A stretch of 64,000 bases of DNA from Bacillus tuaregi (GTDB lineage: Bacteria > Bacillota > Bacilli > Bacillales > Cytobacillaceae): assembly GCF_900104575.1 (NCBI RefSeq), contig NZ_LT629731.1, forward strand, positions 4,164,712 through 4,228,711. Reading direction: 5' to 3'. The notes under the pieces were generated by a model. It had not been told where the DNA came from and made no database searches. It was given only the letters and a program-made list of their open reading frames with translations. The position numbers were made by a program, and so were the translations under genes. How positions within the stretch are numbered: position 1 is the stretch's first letter; every line of letters starts with the position of its first letter. Shown in pieces: positions 52,145 to 60,778 of this stretch.

Positions 52145-53722
52145 TCACACAACCCCCTCCAATGTTTTTATAACACCAGCTTGCTTTAACGACTGATAAG
52201 CTGACAAACCTTGCTCTTTACCTTCTTTTACAATCACTCGCAAATCAGACTTTGCTTCTTCCTTAACATCTTCTCTTGATTCGTGAGATGGATTCAAGGA
52301 ATATTGATACGCTAATCTTACCAAATCATTTACATCTTGAACTTTTTTATCTTTTAACACAGCTTTTACAGCCATTAATGCCCTTTCCTTTGATAATCCT
52401 AATAGATTCAAGCGAAACACCGCCTCTTCCTTTAACTGTTCGGTTGATACAGTTTTATTCACAGCTTTTGTTGCTTGTATAAAACTGTTCTTTTCTAAAA
52501 CGATTCTTTCCTTTTCAACTGCATTATCAAATGGAAAATAAATATCTTCATACTTTGCAATTTCGTGGATATCCCCTTTACGTAAAGCCTTTAACATTGG
52601 CTGTACAAGTTTTAAATTTTCTTTAGCAACCTGTGATATCAGTCTTGGTGAAAGCTCCTCTCTACCCGTTGAGATTGCTCTGATTTGTGAGAGAGCGAAT
52701 ACTTTTATCGCTATATCGAGGATTCCCTGACTCTCCTCGTACAAGATATCTACGTATTCATCTGTAAGTTCCACAGGTTTCCTAACCCACTGATAGTTCC
52801 AAATTGATTCAATAAATAAACGCCAATATGGATCATTTTCCAATCTATTAATGACCATGTCGCCTTGACCACTTCCTCGCCTTGCTTGGCGGAACTCACT
52901 TTGTAAAACATTTATTGCAGAAGGCGTTCCTATAAGACAAATAGGGATAAGTTGATTGGTTAATCCAACAAAGAAGTTCAACATCAATTTGGCTCCAATC
53001 CCCTTTAATGAGAGGTTCTGCACTTCATCGATTACGACAGCACCTAAACCAATTCCCTTGCACACCTGAGTCATTATAGGCATAAGTGTATTAACAGACA
53101 ACTTGTTTGACCTACCAAACTTATCAAAGTAATTAGTACCTAATAAGTTATCCACAGTTATAAAGAATTGATTCACCAAACCCTTAACGGAGCTATCGTG
53201 AGGCAAACCCAATTGAACATATACTAATTGCGTGAACGAGAATGGTCTACCCCTATGGTTCGAATGTACGACGATTTGAGGGTAGGTGTTGAGAATTCGG
53301 GATAGTGATGATGATTTTCCCGTACCACTTGGGCCAATAATAGTCATACTTCTTGGGATTGAATCATTTACCCAATTAAGATGTTGTTGCTGTATATTTT
53401 CATATCCTTCTGAAAACCCCTTTGCAAACCCTGGGCTGAATGGATTCCTTCCTACATATCCTTGGCGAATTAATCGGGATATTCGGCTTTCAAGATCCAG
53501 ATGTTGCGGAAACACCTGGAACAAATTGAACAAACGTTGGGTAAGATGAAATCTATAATGACCTTCCATCTCCCGCTCCTTTGGATCAAACAAAGGATAA
53601 TAACTTAATTTTTGAATTATCTCTTCCTTTGAATAGATTGGTGGTAATGCCTCTATGAATGGATTCTCATATTCTTTTATCGCCTGTTCATGATAAACAG
53701 CCTTAATAAACTCACTTCTCAC
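52145..53722 (-). CDS. tnsC: TnsC-like AAA+ regulator of module II
   Basis: 525 aa with Walker A 'TIIGPSGTGKSSSLSRIL' (about 132) and Walker B 'GAVVIDEVQNLS' (about 230). It starts MRSEFIKAVYHEQA, overlapping tnsB by ten bases. Its likeness to the module I protein is clear but far from identical, so the two modules came from different Tn7-like elements rather than from a recent duplication. Confidence 0.9.
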   Translation of the reverse strand: MRSEFIKAVYHEQAIKEYENPFIEALPPIYSKEEIIQKLSYYPLFDPKEREMEGHYRFHLTQRLFNLFQVFPQHLDLESRISRLIRQGYVGRNPFSPGFAKGFSEGYENIQQQHLNWVNDSIPRSMTIIGPSGTGKSSSLSRILNTYPQIVVHSNHRGRPFSFTQLVYVQLGLPHDSSVKGLVNQFFITVDNLLGTNYFDKFGRSNKLSVNTLMPIMTQVCKGIGLGAVVIDEVQNLSLKGIGAKLMLNFFVGLTNQLIPICLIGTPSAINVLQSEFRQARRGSGQGDMVINRLENDPYWRLFIESIWNYQWVRKPVELTDEYVDILYEESQGILDIAIKVFALSQIRAISTGREELSPRLISQVAKENLKLVQPMLKALRKGDIHEIAKYEDIYFPFDNAVEKERIVLEKNSFIQATKAVNKTVSTEQLKEEAVFRLNLLGLSKERALMAVKAVLKDKKVQDVNDLVRLAYQYSLNPSHESREDVKEEAKSDLRVIVKEGKEQGLSAYQSLKQAGVIKTLEGVV

Positions 53723-55847
53723 CTTTGTTCCCCAATCCTTTCCGCTGATATTTCTTAATTAATAATAAGTCATCTGAAAGTTCTATTATCTTCTTGGATT
53801 CGTCTCGCTTTTCTTGTTCATGCTTCGACATTAACGGAGCATGATCTTCTTGAACTTGTTCGTTTCGAACCCTCTCAATCTCTTTTTCCCTATTATCCTT
53901 TATACCTTTGATTCGTTTATTCTTGCTGACATTTGTTCTATCCTTTTTACTTTGTTTCTCAGCTTCCTTAACAATTGTCTCCACTTCTTCCATAAGGTTA
54001 ATTTTTTCTTTAAGTCCCGACGTTTTATTTTGTTGTTTAATTCGCTGTTCTAATTCTTGCAAATGCTGGACATCTTCAATAGTTTTATCCTTATAGCGAG
54101 ACTGATGTTCTAATAAATAACACCGTTCGAATGTGTGAGTATCTTTATCATGCAGATATATAAAACTAACGTCTCTTGGATCGTAAGTGATAGTTACCTT
54201 ATAGCTTCCAGACATCCTGGCTTTAACAAACCATTGCTCTTTTAATGCTTTAGCTGAACTGTAGAACATCCCCTTCCATTTTATACCATGGCCTGAAATA
54301 GTTGCTTTTGAGGTGGGCAAGAGCGTAAGCATAAGTTGCTCTTTACTTATGGTTCGTAATTTTCCCGCCCTATTTTTCATTCCCCATTCCCACAGCTTTA
54401 CTGGTATTGGTTCAACACCCGCTTCAATCATTTCTTCATCACGAACGTAGTTTTCTATAATGAAATTATTGTTATAGTATATAGCAGATAAAATTACAAT
54501 TTTTTCCAAATCCTTAATTGTTAGCACAGAGGACAATCGATAGTCTTTTGCCCCTCTTTCCCGAAAATCAGACTGAATAGCTCCACTAAGTAAAGGCTTT
54601 ACTTGTCGGTTTAATATTGCGAATTGTTGCTCAACTAATTGTTTAAAGTCTCCACGATACGGGGCTGAATTTTCAATTTTTATATTCAATTGATCCGTCA
54701 GTATTGTAGAGGCATTAGATAACAACTCTGCTCTATCAGCGACTATACATTCTGGTAAATAGGTATTTGGCCATTCATCTTCTGTTATATCAATACCAAA
54801 CCGTTTACAAAATTCCACCTTATTCTCGACCATATTCATAAGGGCAATTCTTGCCTGCTCAAAATTTGGGCCTTCAAGGCACACATGTACGGATAAGATC
54901 ATCCTCGAAAATACATCTTTTACAAAATACAACGTGCCTCGCCCGATAATAGCCTGCCTATCGAACTCACTTACAAGGTAAAGATCCGTCGTTGTAGAAT
55001 CAATTTGAACCTTTTGCCCAGGTGAACGTACCTCTTGCTGAACACTCCCCAGTACAGGTCGATACTGTAATTCATAACGTCTTTTCCCCCGCCTCTTTAT
55101 AATTCGTTCTGATACTTTTTCATTTTTTCGAACCCAATAAAGAAATTGATTATAACTTGGCAGTTTATCAGGACTGTTTTCCAATTCATCCTTGAAAAAT
55201 TCTTTAATCATTTGTTCATAAGCGAAACGGACTGTAACATTGTTTTGGCGATAATAATATTTCGTAACTGCCAACTGAAATTTTTGTTTGGTTTCTTCAT
55301 CAATATTCGTACCTTCTCCAACAATATCACTCATTTTTCGAGGGCGGCCCCTTTTTTTATCACCACTTTTTTTCTCAACTCCAAGGCCTCCGCACTTGTA
55401 AAAATCAGGCAGTAATGAATTTTTGTGACTTTTTCCTCCCCGCTTCCAATATCGTTTTAAATTTCTTAGGATTTTCTTTGGGCTTACCTTTAAATCCTCA
55501 GCGACTTTTCTTATTATTTGATTTCTGGTTTTCGAGTATAGTAGTTTTTCAACCCCCTGCTCTAAAACATGATTTACCAATTTCCATGCTTCATCACGTA
55601 TTCTTTTAGCTTTTTCAGAAATCTCGTCTTCACTAATAAGAATACTAAAAGGATCAGCTTCAACAATTAAGGCATCTCCTATAGATAATGCATCCCTAAT
55701 CTCCTCCACATTTCCCAACCTTGGTAAAGCATCATCAAATACATTTATTAGAAAGCATGAAGAATAGGCTTCATCTATCCAGATAATTCTTTCAATGCTG
55801 TTCGGATCGTCTTTATACTTGATTAGCATGTTTGTAGTAAGTATCAT
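53712..55847 (-). CDS. tnsB: TnsB DDE transposase of module II
   Basis: 711 aa. Catalytic D in 'VQIDSTTTDLYLVSE' (about 281), D in 'IVADRAELLSNAS' (about 370) and E in 'FKQLVEQQFAIL' (about 403). The helix-turn-helix 'KVAEDLKVSPKKILRNLKRYWKRGGKSH' precedes. The Lys/Glu-rich C-terminus is typical. It overlaps tnsA by 35 bases. Confidence 0.92.
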   Translation of the reverse strand: MILTTNMLIKYKDDPNSIERIIWIDEAYSSCFLINVFDDALPRLGNVEEIRDALSIGDALIVEADPFSILISEDEISEKAKRIRDEAWKLVNHVLEQGVEKLLYSKTRNQIIRKVAEDLKVSPKKILRNLKRYWKRGGKSHKNSLLPDFYKCGGLGVEKKSGDKKRGRPRKMSDIVGEGTNIDEETKQKFQLAVTKYYYRQNNVTVRFAYEQMIKEFFKDELENSPDKLPSYNQFLYWVRKNEKVSERIIKRRGKRRYELQYRPVLGSVQQEVRSPGQKVQIDSTTTDLYLVSEFDRQAIIGRGTLYFVKDVFSRMILSVHVCLEGPNFEQARIALMNMVENKVEFCKRFGIDITEDEWPNTYLPECIVADRAELLSNASTILTDQLNIKIENSAPYRGDFKQLVEQQFAILNRQVKPLLSGAIQSDFRERGAKDYRLSSVLTIKDLEKIVILSAIYYNNNFIIENYVRDEEMIEAGVEPIPVKLWEWGMKNRAGKLRTISKEQLMLTLLPTSKATISGHGIKWKGMFYSSAKALKEQWFVKARMSGSYKVTITYDPRDVSFIYLHDKDTHTFERCYLLEHQSRYKDKTIEDVQHLQELEQRIKQQNKTSGLKEKINLMEEVETIVKEAEKQSKKDRTNVSKNKRIKGIKDNREKEIERVRNEQVQEDHAPLMSKHEQEKRDESKKIIELSDDLLLIKKYQRKGLGNKGEK

Positions 55848-56709
55848 AGCTATCCACCTTACCCTTGCTTAAAATCTTGACTGTATGGCATGGTTGCTTA
55901 AAAGAAATTGACTTGTTCATGTCTACACCAACAATTTTTCTGGCTAACATATGCTTATAAATTGTAATCGCTGTTCCTTGGTCAAGTTTATATTCAATAT
56001 CAAGACTGTTTAAAATTTCATTTAACTGTTTACCCTCACCATTACCTATCATGTCTACCAATCGTTCTTTGAGAAATGATTGCATTTCATCCTCTATACC
56101 GTATTCCTCCAAATTGTAAAAGGGATGAATAAATTCAACGTTCTTTGCAACAACCAAAGGAATTTCCTTATTAGTTACGATGCCATAATCAATGTTTTTA
56201 CTATTCCAATATTCTTGCATAATTTGATATCGCTCAATCACTTGTTTATTCTCTAATTGTCGGTGATCCTTTACAGACCTGGCAAAATGACAAATATCTC
56301 CGTCATCGGTTTGTAATGATATAAAAAAGGTCGTAGTGAGTATAATCGGTTCACCACTTTTTTGATTGGTCAAACGTTTGATTAAATCCCCGTCTAAATT
56401 AGGAATAATCTTATCTAAACCATCTATCAATGGGTAGTGTTCTTTGATATCCAACGTTCGTGAATTCAGCCCACCTATTCTCCTACTACCAAAAAATTCA
56501 TATAGATAAAACAGCCTTGTCTCAGAATCAGACAAAAAATGATGTACCCTGTTTGTTATCCATCCTTTTACTCTACTTACTCTCCCGCTACTCGAAACTC
56601 GTATTGTATCAATAAAAGGCTTATAGTTTTCCTTTTCCCCTTGCCCGTATCCATCTGCTATCAATTTTGCAATTTTCTTTGTTGTCTGTTCATGTTTTAT
56701 AACTGGCAT
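55813..56709 (-). CDS. tnsA: TnsA endonuclease of module II
   Basis: About 298 aa. The N-terminal part 'KIAKLIADGYGQGEKENYKPF' is the conserved TnsA start that module I lacks. Then come 'VHHFLSDSETRLFYLYEF', 'LTTTFFISLQTDDG', 'HFARSVKDHRQLENK' with the E-D-(Q/K) type nuclease positions, and a winged-helix C-terminus. TnsA cuts the 5' ends of the element while TnsB cuts the 3' ends. I start at MPVIKHEQ, behind AAGAAGGG; a TTG eight codons earlier is open. Confidence 0.88.
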   Translation of the reverse strand: MPVIKHEQTTKKIAKLIADGYGQGEKENYKPFIDTIRVSSSGRVSRVKGWITNRVHHFLSDSETRLFYLYEFFGSRRIGGLNSRTLDIKEHYPLIDGLDKIIPNLDGDLIKRLTNQKSGEPIILTTTFFISLQTDDGDICHFARSVKDHRQLENKQVIERYQIMQEYWNSKNIDYGIVTNKEIPLVVAKNVEFIHPFYNLEEYGIEDEMQSFLKERLVDMIGNGEGKQLNEILNSLDIEYKLDQGTAITIYKHMLARKIVGVDMNKSISFKQPCHTVKILSKGKVDSYDTYYKHANQV

Positions 56710-56773
56710 GTCCCTCAATCCCTTCTTGTGCAATGATTACAGATATACATTTACCTTTTTTAGTCCACAAAAA

Positions 56774-56839
56774 AAATGCATCTGCCCAAAGTCAACACCT
56801 CCGTTTTTTTTTACGGAATGACTTAGTACAAATGCATTT
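56774..56839. repeat. Nested three-stem inverted repeat between tnsA and the recombinase
   Basis: AAATGCAT, 7 bp, AAGTCA, 6 bp, CCGT, 8 bp of T, ACGG, 2 bp, TGACTT, 7 bp, ATGCATTT. The three stems are nested and nearly symmetric. It lies just after the recombinase stop (reading leftward) and 65 bp before tnsA. It may be a terminator or a part of a mobile-element end. Confidence 0.6.
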
Positions 56840-56890
56840 GATTTATTTTAGTATTTATATAATAGAAGAAACTCGGTACAGAGATGAAAA

Positions 56891-57748
56891 TTAAAGTAAT
56901 TCAGCCTTTCTTTTCATCTCTTCCCTACTTGGATTCGTGTAGATCAAACTTGTTTTTAAATCCCTATGTCCCGCTTGATTAGCAACTTCATGGATTGAAT
57001 AGCCCGATTCTAAGGCCGCAGTACAGTAATAATGTCTTAGCATATGGGGAGTAATCTTACTACTATACTTTTTAAAGTGCTTATTAATAACACTTCTGTC
57101 TACCTTGTCACTTTCTCTCGATGCAAATAAGTATTCACTATCGTAATCTCGTACTTTGAGATACTCCTTGAAGGCATTTATGATCTTGCTGTTTAAATAG
57201 ACAATTCGTTGCTTACCGCCTTTACCCTTCACCATTAACTCTTTGCCCTCAAAACTGTAATCATTCAACTTTATATTTAATGCTTCCGAGATTCTTAAAC
57301 CACCGTAAGCCAATAAAGTAACCAGAGCATATAACCGCTTGTCGCCTTTTTCAAGTATCAGTTGCCTAAAATGCTCAACATCCTTTTTTGTAATTTCACA
57401 TGGGTTTGCATAATCTACTTGAACCCTTACAAAATCTGCTTTAGAAATCACGTCTTCCTCTTGAATGTTTACCTTTATCAAGAATTTATTAAAGCTATGT
57501 AATGAACTTAACTTGCTATTTACGGTTTTACCATTTAAGTTCTTGCCTTGATGTTTTTTGACATTCAATAAATAGGACTTGTAGTCCAAAATGTTTTCTC
57601 TAAAGAATTTCTTACAGGAAATTCCATATGATTCTTGAAACCATGAACAGTATTCATTTACATGAGCAACATAAGATTTTATTGTATTTTCAGATTTGGC
57701 CTCGTCTTTTAGATAATTCACAAATTGATTCATGATATGTAGTTCCAT
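56891..57748 (-). CDS. XerC/D-type tyrosine recombinase, 285 aa
   Basis: N-terminal SAM-like core-binding domain ('FVNYLKDEAKSENTIKSYVAHVNEYCSWF') and a catalytic domain with R in 'LAYGGLRISEALNIK', K in 'VKGKGGKQRIVYL', H-x-x-R in 'ITPHMLRHYYCTAAL', H in 'VANQAGHRDLKTSLIYT' and the Tyr nucleophile in 'IYTNPSREE'. All catalytic residues are present. Repeats of TTATGTNGCA lie upstream and may be its binding sites. It probably moves or resolves the element at this edge. Confidence 0.88.
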   Translation of the reverse strand: MELHIMNQFVNYLKDEAKSENTIKSYVAHVNEYCSWFQESYGISCKKFFRENILDYKSYLLNVKKHQGKNLNGKTVNSKLSSLHSFNKFLIKVNIQEEDVISKADFVRVQVDYANPCEITKKDVEHFRQLILEKGDKRLYALVTLLAYGGLRISEALNIKLNDYSFEGKELMVKGKGGKQRIVYLNSKIINAFKEYLKVRDYDSEYLFASRESDKVDRSVINKHFKKYSSKITPHMLRHYYCTAALESGYSIHEVANQAGHRDLKTSLIYTNPSREEMKRKAELL

Positions 57749-57769
57749 TCGCCAATCTCCTTATTGCGA

Positions 57770-57905
57770 GAGAATTATGTTGCACTGGAAATTCACCTTA
57801 CCACAAGGAATTATGTGGCATTCATATACCATATTTTACTTCAAACAATCTTTCAGTGCAACATAAATCCTCTTATGTCGCATTATAATTTTATGTGCAA
57901 AGTCA
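57770..57905. repeat. TTATGTNGCA repeat cluster upstream of the recombinase
   Basis: TTATGTTGCACTG, TTATGTGGCATTC, TTATGTCGCATTA and TTATGTGCAAAG occur in one direction and CAGTGCAACATAA in the other; the first and the inverted copy form a perfect 13-bp inverted repeat. Clustered arm- or core-type sites like these are usual near recombinase genes (attachment site or autoregulation). Confidence 0.55.
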
Positions 57906-57926
57906 CCCCTTTAATTTACATATAAA

Positions 57927-57952
57927 AAATAGCAGACCTTTTATGATCTGCC
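57927..57952 (-). terminator. Terminator after the 123-aa gene
   Basis: GGCAGATC / GGTCTGC stem followed on the minus strand by TATTTTTTATATG. Confidence 0.65.
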
Positions 57953-58016
57953 TTAAATTAATTTCGATGATTATGAGTTTGAATTCCTCTAATTACACAT
58001 ATAAGAATAATTTTTA

Positions 58017-58388
58017 TCAAAACCCAAGTTTTTTCAATTCCTTTAAAACCTTTTTGTCTACTTTATTATTCGATTTGTATTTCATCATGTTATCCCAATC
58101 AAAAAGATCAGTCGGTATGTCCTCACTATATGTTTTTACCGTTATTCCCTTAAAACGCTCAGGATCATGGTCTATTCCATCTTCAATTTTAGATTGATCT
58201 AATTTCAAAGCATTAATACGGAAACAAACAATATCTTCCCCTTCATAATTTCTAAGATCAATCCAACCAACACTATGAGATTCCTGAGTTGTAAAATATA
58301 TGAGTCCCTCTGCATTTGTTTTAAGTTTACCATCCAAACAAATCTTTCTGTAGTTACTCATTTTTGTAGCGTGATATAAGAATAGCAT
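58017..58388 (-). CDS. Unknown protein with an ART/KptA-like start, 123 aa
   Basis: The opening 'LFLYHATKMSNYRKICLDGKLKTNAEGLIYFTT' has the 'YHAT...I...G(L/K)' pattern of small ADP-ribosyltransferase-like folds (DarT, KptA or DUF4433 type), and 'SVGWIDLRNYEGEDIVCFRI' continues such a beta-rich core. A catalytic Glu cannot be assigned with confidence. The rest is charged. It is alone between two terminators. The family suggestion is weak. Confidence 0.4.
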   Translation of the reverse strand: MLFLYHATKMSNYRKICLDGKLKTNAEGLIYFTTQESHSVGWIDLRNYEGEDIVCFRINALKLDQSKIEDGIDHDPERFKGITVKTYSEDIPTDLFDWDNMMKYKSNNKVDKKVLKELKKLGF

Positions 58389-58532
58389 TACTGTCTCTCC
58401 CTTGGTGTCAACTTATTAAAAACGCTCTCGTACATATTTATCGACAAATTGATAAAACAGTTTAAAGTAGAATAAAAACCAAATGTTACAGATTCCTGAC
58501 AGTTTTCTCAGAGATACCTTCGAATTAACTCA

Positions 58533-58934
58533 TTAATCATCATTATCATTTCCTCCTCCATCACTTGTAATTGCTTGCCCTTTTTTTATCATTCCTGAAA
58601 TCATCTTGCATACTTCTACAACCTTTTCAGTCAATTGTTGAGAATCCTTTCGATCTATGACTCCTTCATTTGTAGCCAATCTTAGCAACTCATTAACTTG
58701 CCTTGCTGAGTTCAATGCCATTTTCATAGAATAATTTTTCTGATTTTCATACAACTGACTATTCCCATAGGCAATTCTTATGGGAATTGATGTCGCTAAT
58801 TTCCAAAGTCTTTGTTGCTCTATTAGCGGTTGCTTTTCTCTCAGCACTTTAATTGAATCAACTAAATTCATTGCCTTCTGATAAACTATCAAATTATGAT
58901 AATCTGGCAAATATAACTTATCATTCATTTGCAT
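58533..58934 (-). CDS. Four-helix-bundle protein (S23/Avd family) 1, 133 aa
   Basis: 'LIVYQKAMNLVDSIKVLRE', 'LWKLATSIPIRIAYGNSQLYE', 'MALNSARQVNELLRLATNEGVI' and 'EVCKMISGMIKK' give the pattern of the 23S-rRNA intervening-sequence/Avd four-helix-bundle family. Such proteins are best known as accessory factors of diversity-generating retroelements or as rRNA insert products. No reverse transcriptase is seen in this window. A second member lies just upstream. Confidence 0.65.
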   Translation of the reverse strand: MQMNDKLYLPDYHNLIVYQKAMNLVDSIKVLREKQPLIEQQRLWKLATSIPIRIAYGNSQLYENQKNYSMKMALNSARQVNELLRLATNEGVIDRKDSQQLTEKVVEVCKMISGMIKKGQAITSDGGGNDNDD

Positions 58935-59023
58935 GCTATTCCTCCAGACTGTGAGTTTTAATATTGTCGTGAAATTACGTTTGATAGAGAGGTCATTAAT
59001 TGAAGAACTTCATTGGGGAAACT

Positions 59024-59413
59024 TTAGGAGTTTATTACTTTTTTCATCATTCCAATAATCATTCTACGGATTTCAACAAGCCTTTCGTCAAAGTTTTTAA
59101 ATGCCAATTCATCTAAATATCCGCATCTATAGCTTATTTCAAACCAAGTTTGCGTCTCGGCCGCTGACCCAAGAGCAATATTTAAAAACTGTAGGTCTTT
59201 TTTAGAATACATCTGCCCATTTCCTTCACTCAAATTAGCCAACACAGATGTTATTGATTTCCATATCTGATTCTTAATTACATCCTTTTCCTCCCATGGT
59301 AGTGTCTTAGTAAACTCCTTAACCTCTACCACCAATTGCAATGCTTTCTCATAAACAGTAGTTCTCCTTACATCTCGCAAGTATAAGTCTTTCAGTTGTT
59401 CCATTATAGTCAT
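59024..59413 (-). CDS. Four-helix-bundle protein (S23/Avd family) 2, 129 aa
   Basis: 'VYEKALQLVVEVKEFTKTLPWEEKDVIKNQIWKSITSVLANLSEGNGQ' is the usual S23/Avd start (xxEKA..L...V...T..lP..E......Q..rA..S...NIAEG), followed by 'FLNIALGSAAETQTWFEISYRCGYL'. It is closer to the family pattern than its neighbour. GAGGATG precedes the start. The two are probably co-transcribed. Confidence 0.75.
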   Translation of the reverse strand: MTIMEQLKDLYLRDVRRTTVYEKALQLVVEVKEFTKTLPWEEKDVIKNQIWKSITSVLANLSEGNGQMYSKKDLQFLNIALGSAAETQTWFEISYRCGYLDELAFKNFDERLVEIRRMIIGMMKKVINS

Positions 59414-59435
59414 CCTCCTAATCGGTTATGTGTTA

Positions 59436-59657
59436 TTAAGAAGCATTATCATATACTTGAACTTCCCTATACTTTAATAGGTAATGGTCAATTAAAACTT
59501 TTTCTGCTTCTGTTAAATCGAATATGCCTTGAAGACACCAGATCAATCCTTCACAGGCTAATGTCTTTAATAGGTATTCAATATCAAGAATGTTGTAGCA
59601 GGATTTTTCTCTTGCATCTCTATACTTTGTTTGTGTTCTGTCTACTAAGATGTTCAT
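59436..59657 (-). CDS. Unknown small protein, 73 aa
   Basis: A soluble helical protein ('YNILDIEYLLKTLACEGLIWCLQGIFDLTEAEKVLIDHYL') preceded by GAAAGGGG. It lies 22 bases before the four-helix-bundle gene 2 in the same direction. No family is recognised. Confidence 0.45.
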   Translation of the reverse strand: MNILVDRTQTKYRDAREKSCYNILDIEYLLKTLACEGLIWCLQGIFDLTEAEKVLIDHYLLKYREVQVYDNAS

Positions 59658-59687
59658 ACATATTTCACCCCTTTCAATTCATGGTTA

Positions 59688-59855
59688 TTATTTTATTTCT
59701 AAGGGATAAGGCATGGCTCCTACTTTGTCATTGAGTATAGGAGCCAATTCTTCCTTAACACACCACTCTACAAGATGCTGAGTGGTGCTTCTCATACGCT
59801 TCGATGTTCCTTTAGTGACTTTTTGGAGGAAATCCAGATAAGCCCCTTTTATCAT
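59688..59855 (-). CDS. Unknown small protein coupled to the 182-aa gene, 55 aa
   Basis: A 55-codon frame starting MIKGAYLDFLQKVTKGTSKR and running through 'TTQHLVEWCVKEELAPILND'. Its ATG overlaps the TGA of the upstream gene (ATGA), which favours translational coupling. The part 'GAYLDF...TKGTSKR' recurs in decayed form at 60454-60555 ('GEYLELVKGTSR'). Confidence 0.5.
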   Translation of the reverse strand: MIKGAYLDFLQKVTKGTSKRMRSTTQHLVEWCVKEELAPILNDKVGAMPYPLEIK

Positions 59856-60400
59856 TGGGCCATTTTTAGATTTTCCAATTTCGACATCCGCTCATTTTTC
59901 CTTTCTTCTAAAAATGAAGCTCTTTTTTTCAACATATTAACAATGTTGTGAATTACACTACCAATATTATTTCTGTTGATTAACTGTTCATCTGAAATCA
60001 CCCGATGGGAATGACAATGCATTGAATCGCAGTCTTCACAATAATATGATTCATAAGTTGTATGATAGGCTTTAAAACTACCATCTTCTAATAGAAATAA
60101 TTCTGTGTTTAATTCTCGGACAACCTCTTCCGTTTCCTCGTAAAATTCTTCTATTTTAAAAACACTTATTCCTTTAAGAATTGCCCCACTTTCTCTGACG
60201 AAGTATTCCTCCTCGAATAAATATCCATCTTTTTCAAACGAATCCTCGTAAATGGGTACGAAAGGCAATCCCTGCTTGGCATACTCGATTACTTCCTTCA
60301 AGTTTTCTTTTTCAATCTCGAATATCTCTTGATCCATTATTGCAAGCTCTTTTTCGTTAGACTGAATCTTCGATACTAATTCTCTTGTAATATTTAACAT
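59852..60400 (-). CDS. Unknown protein with a Cys/His cluster, 182 aa
   Basis: N-terminal coiled coil ('SKIQSNEKELAIMDQEIFEIEKENLKEVIEY'), an acidic middle, a probable metal site 'YYCEDCDSMHCHSHRVIS' (CxxC, CxHxH) near residue 119-136 and a C-terminal coiled coil ('NMLKKRASFLEERKNERMSKLENLK'). GGAG lies before the ATG. It could bind nucleic acid or a partner through zinc; no family is recognised. Confidence 0.5.
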   Translation of the reverse strand: MLNITRELVSKIQSNEKELAIMDQEIFEIEKENLKEVIEYAKQGLPFVPIYEDSFEKDGYLFEEEYFVRESGAILKGISVFKIEEFYEETEEVVRELNTELFLLEDGSFKAYHTTYESYYCEDCDSMHCHSHRVISDEQLINRNNIGSVIHNIVNMLKKRASFLEERKNERMSKLENLKMAQ

Positions 60401-60778
60401 TTCAATTCTCCTTTTTACTGATGATAGTTTTTTAGTATGGCATTGATATGGCTTACCTCGATGTTCCTTTCACTAATTCCAGATATTCACCTTTAGCAAC
60501 GCCTAAATCCAAACAGGCAATAATGCCACTTTTAGCAGTTACACTAACCTGAATAAGAATGGACTTTTTTAGTTAATAATCGGCTGTTTAACACTTATGA
60601 GAGTTGTTTTGTAGCCTTTGTTTTAATTGATCATTGGAATTTGTAGGGAGTAAAATAGAGATATGCTTGCGGTTTAATTATTTTGTAGATGTTTTTCGTA
60701 GTAATTGTTTTAGGATACAGATGGATTACATGTTATTGGGGGATCTTTATACACTGTAGATGAATCTTTCTTTTCACT
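60401..60778. other. Intergenic region with a decayed coding remnant
   Basis: On the minus strand 60454-60555 encodes 'TAKSGIIACLDLGVAKGEYL' and on to TSR before a stop, without a start codon; the last part resembles the 55-aa protein at 59688. The rest is AT-rich with no gene that I can support and should contain the promoter of the 182-aa gene. Confidence 0.4.

Noticed and set aside
53841-55609. Plus-strand frames inside tnsB II (61-89 aa)
   Set aside because: Hydrophobic antisense shadows of an AT-rich transposase gene with no start sites.
58533-59413. Diversity-generating retroelement
   Set aside because: Avd-type proteins are present, but no reverse transcriptase, template repeat or variable repeat was found in the window.
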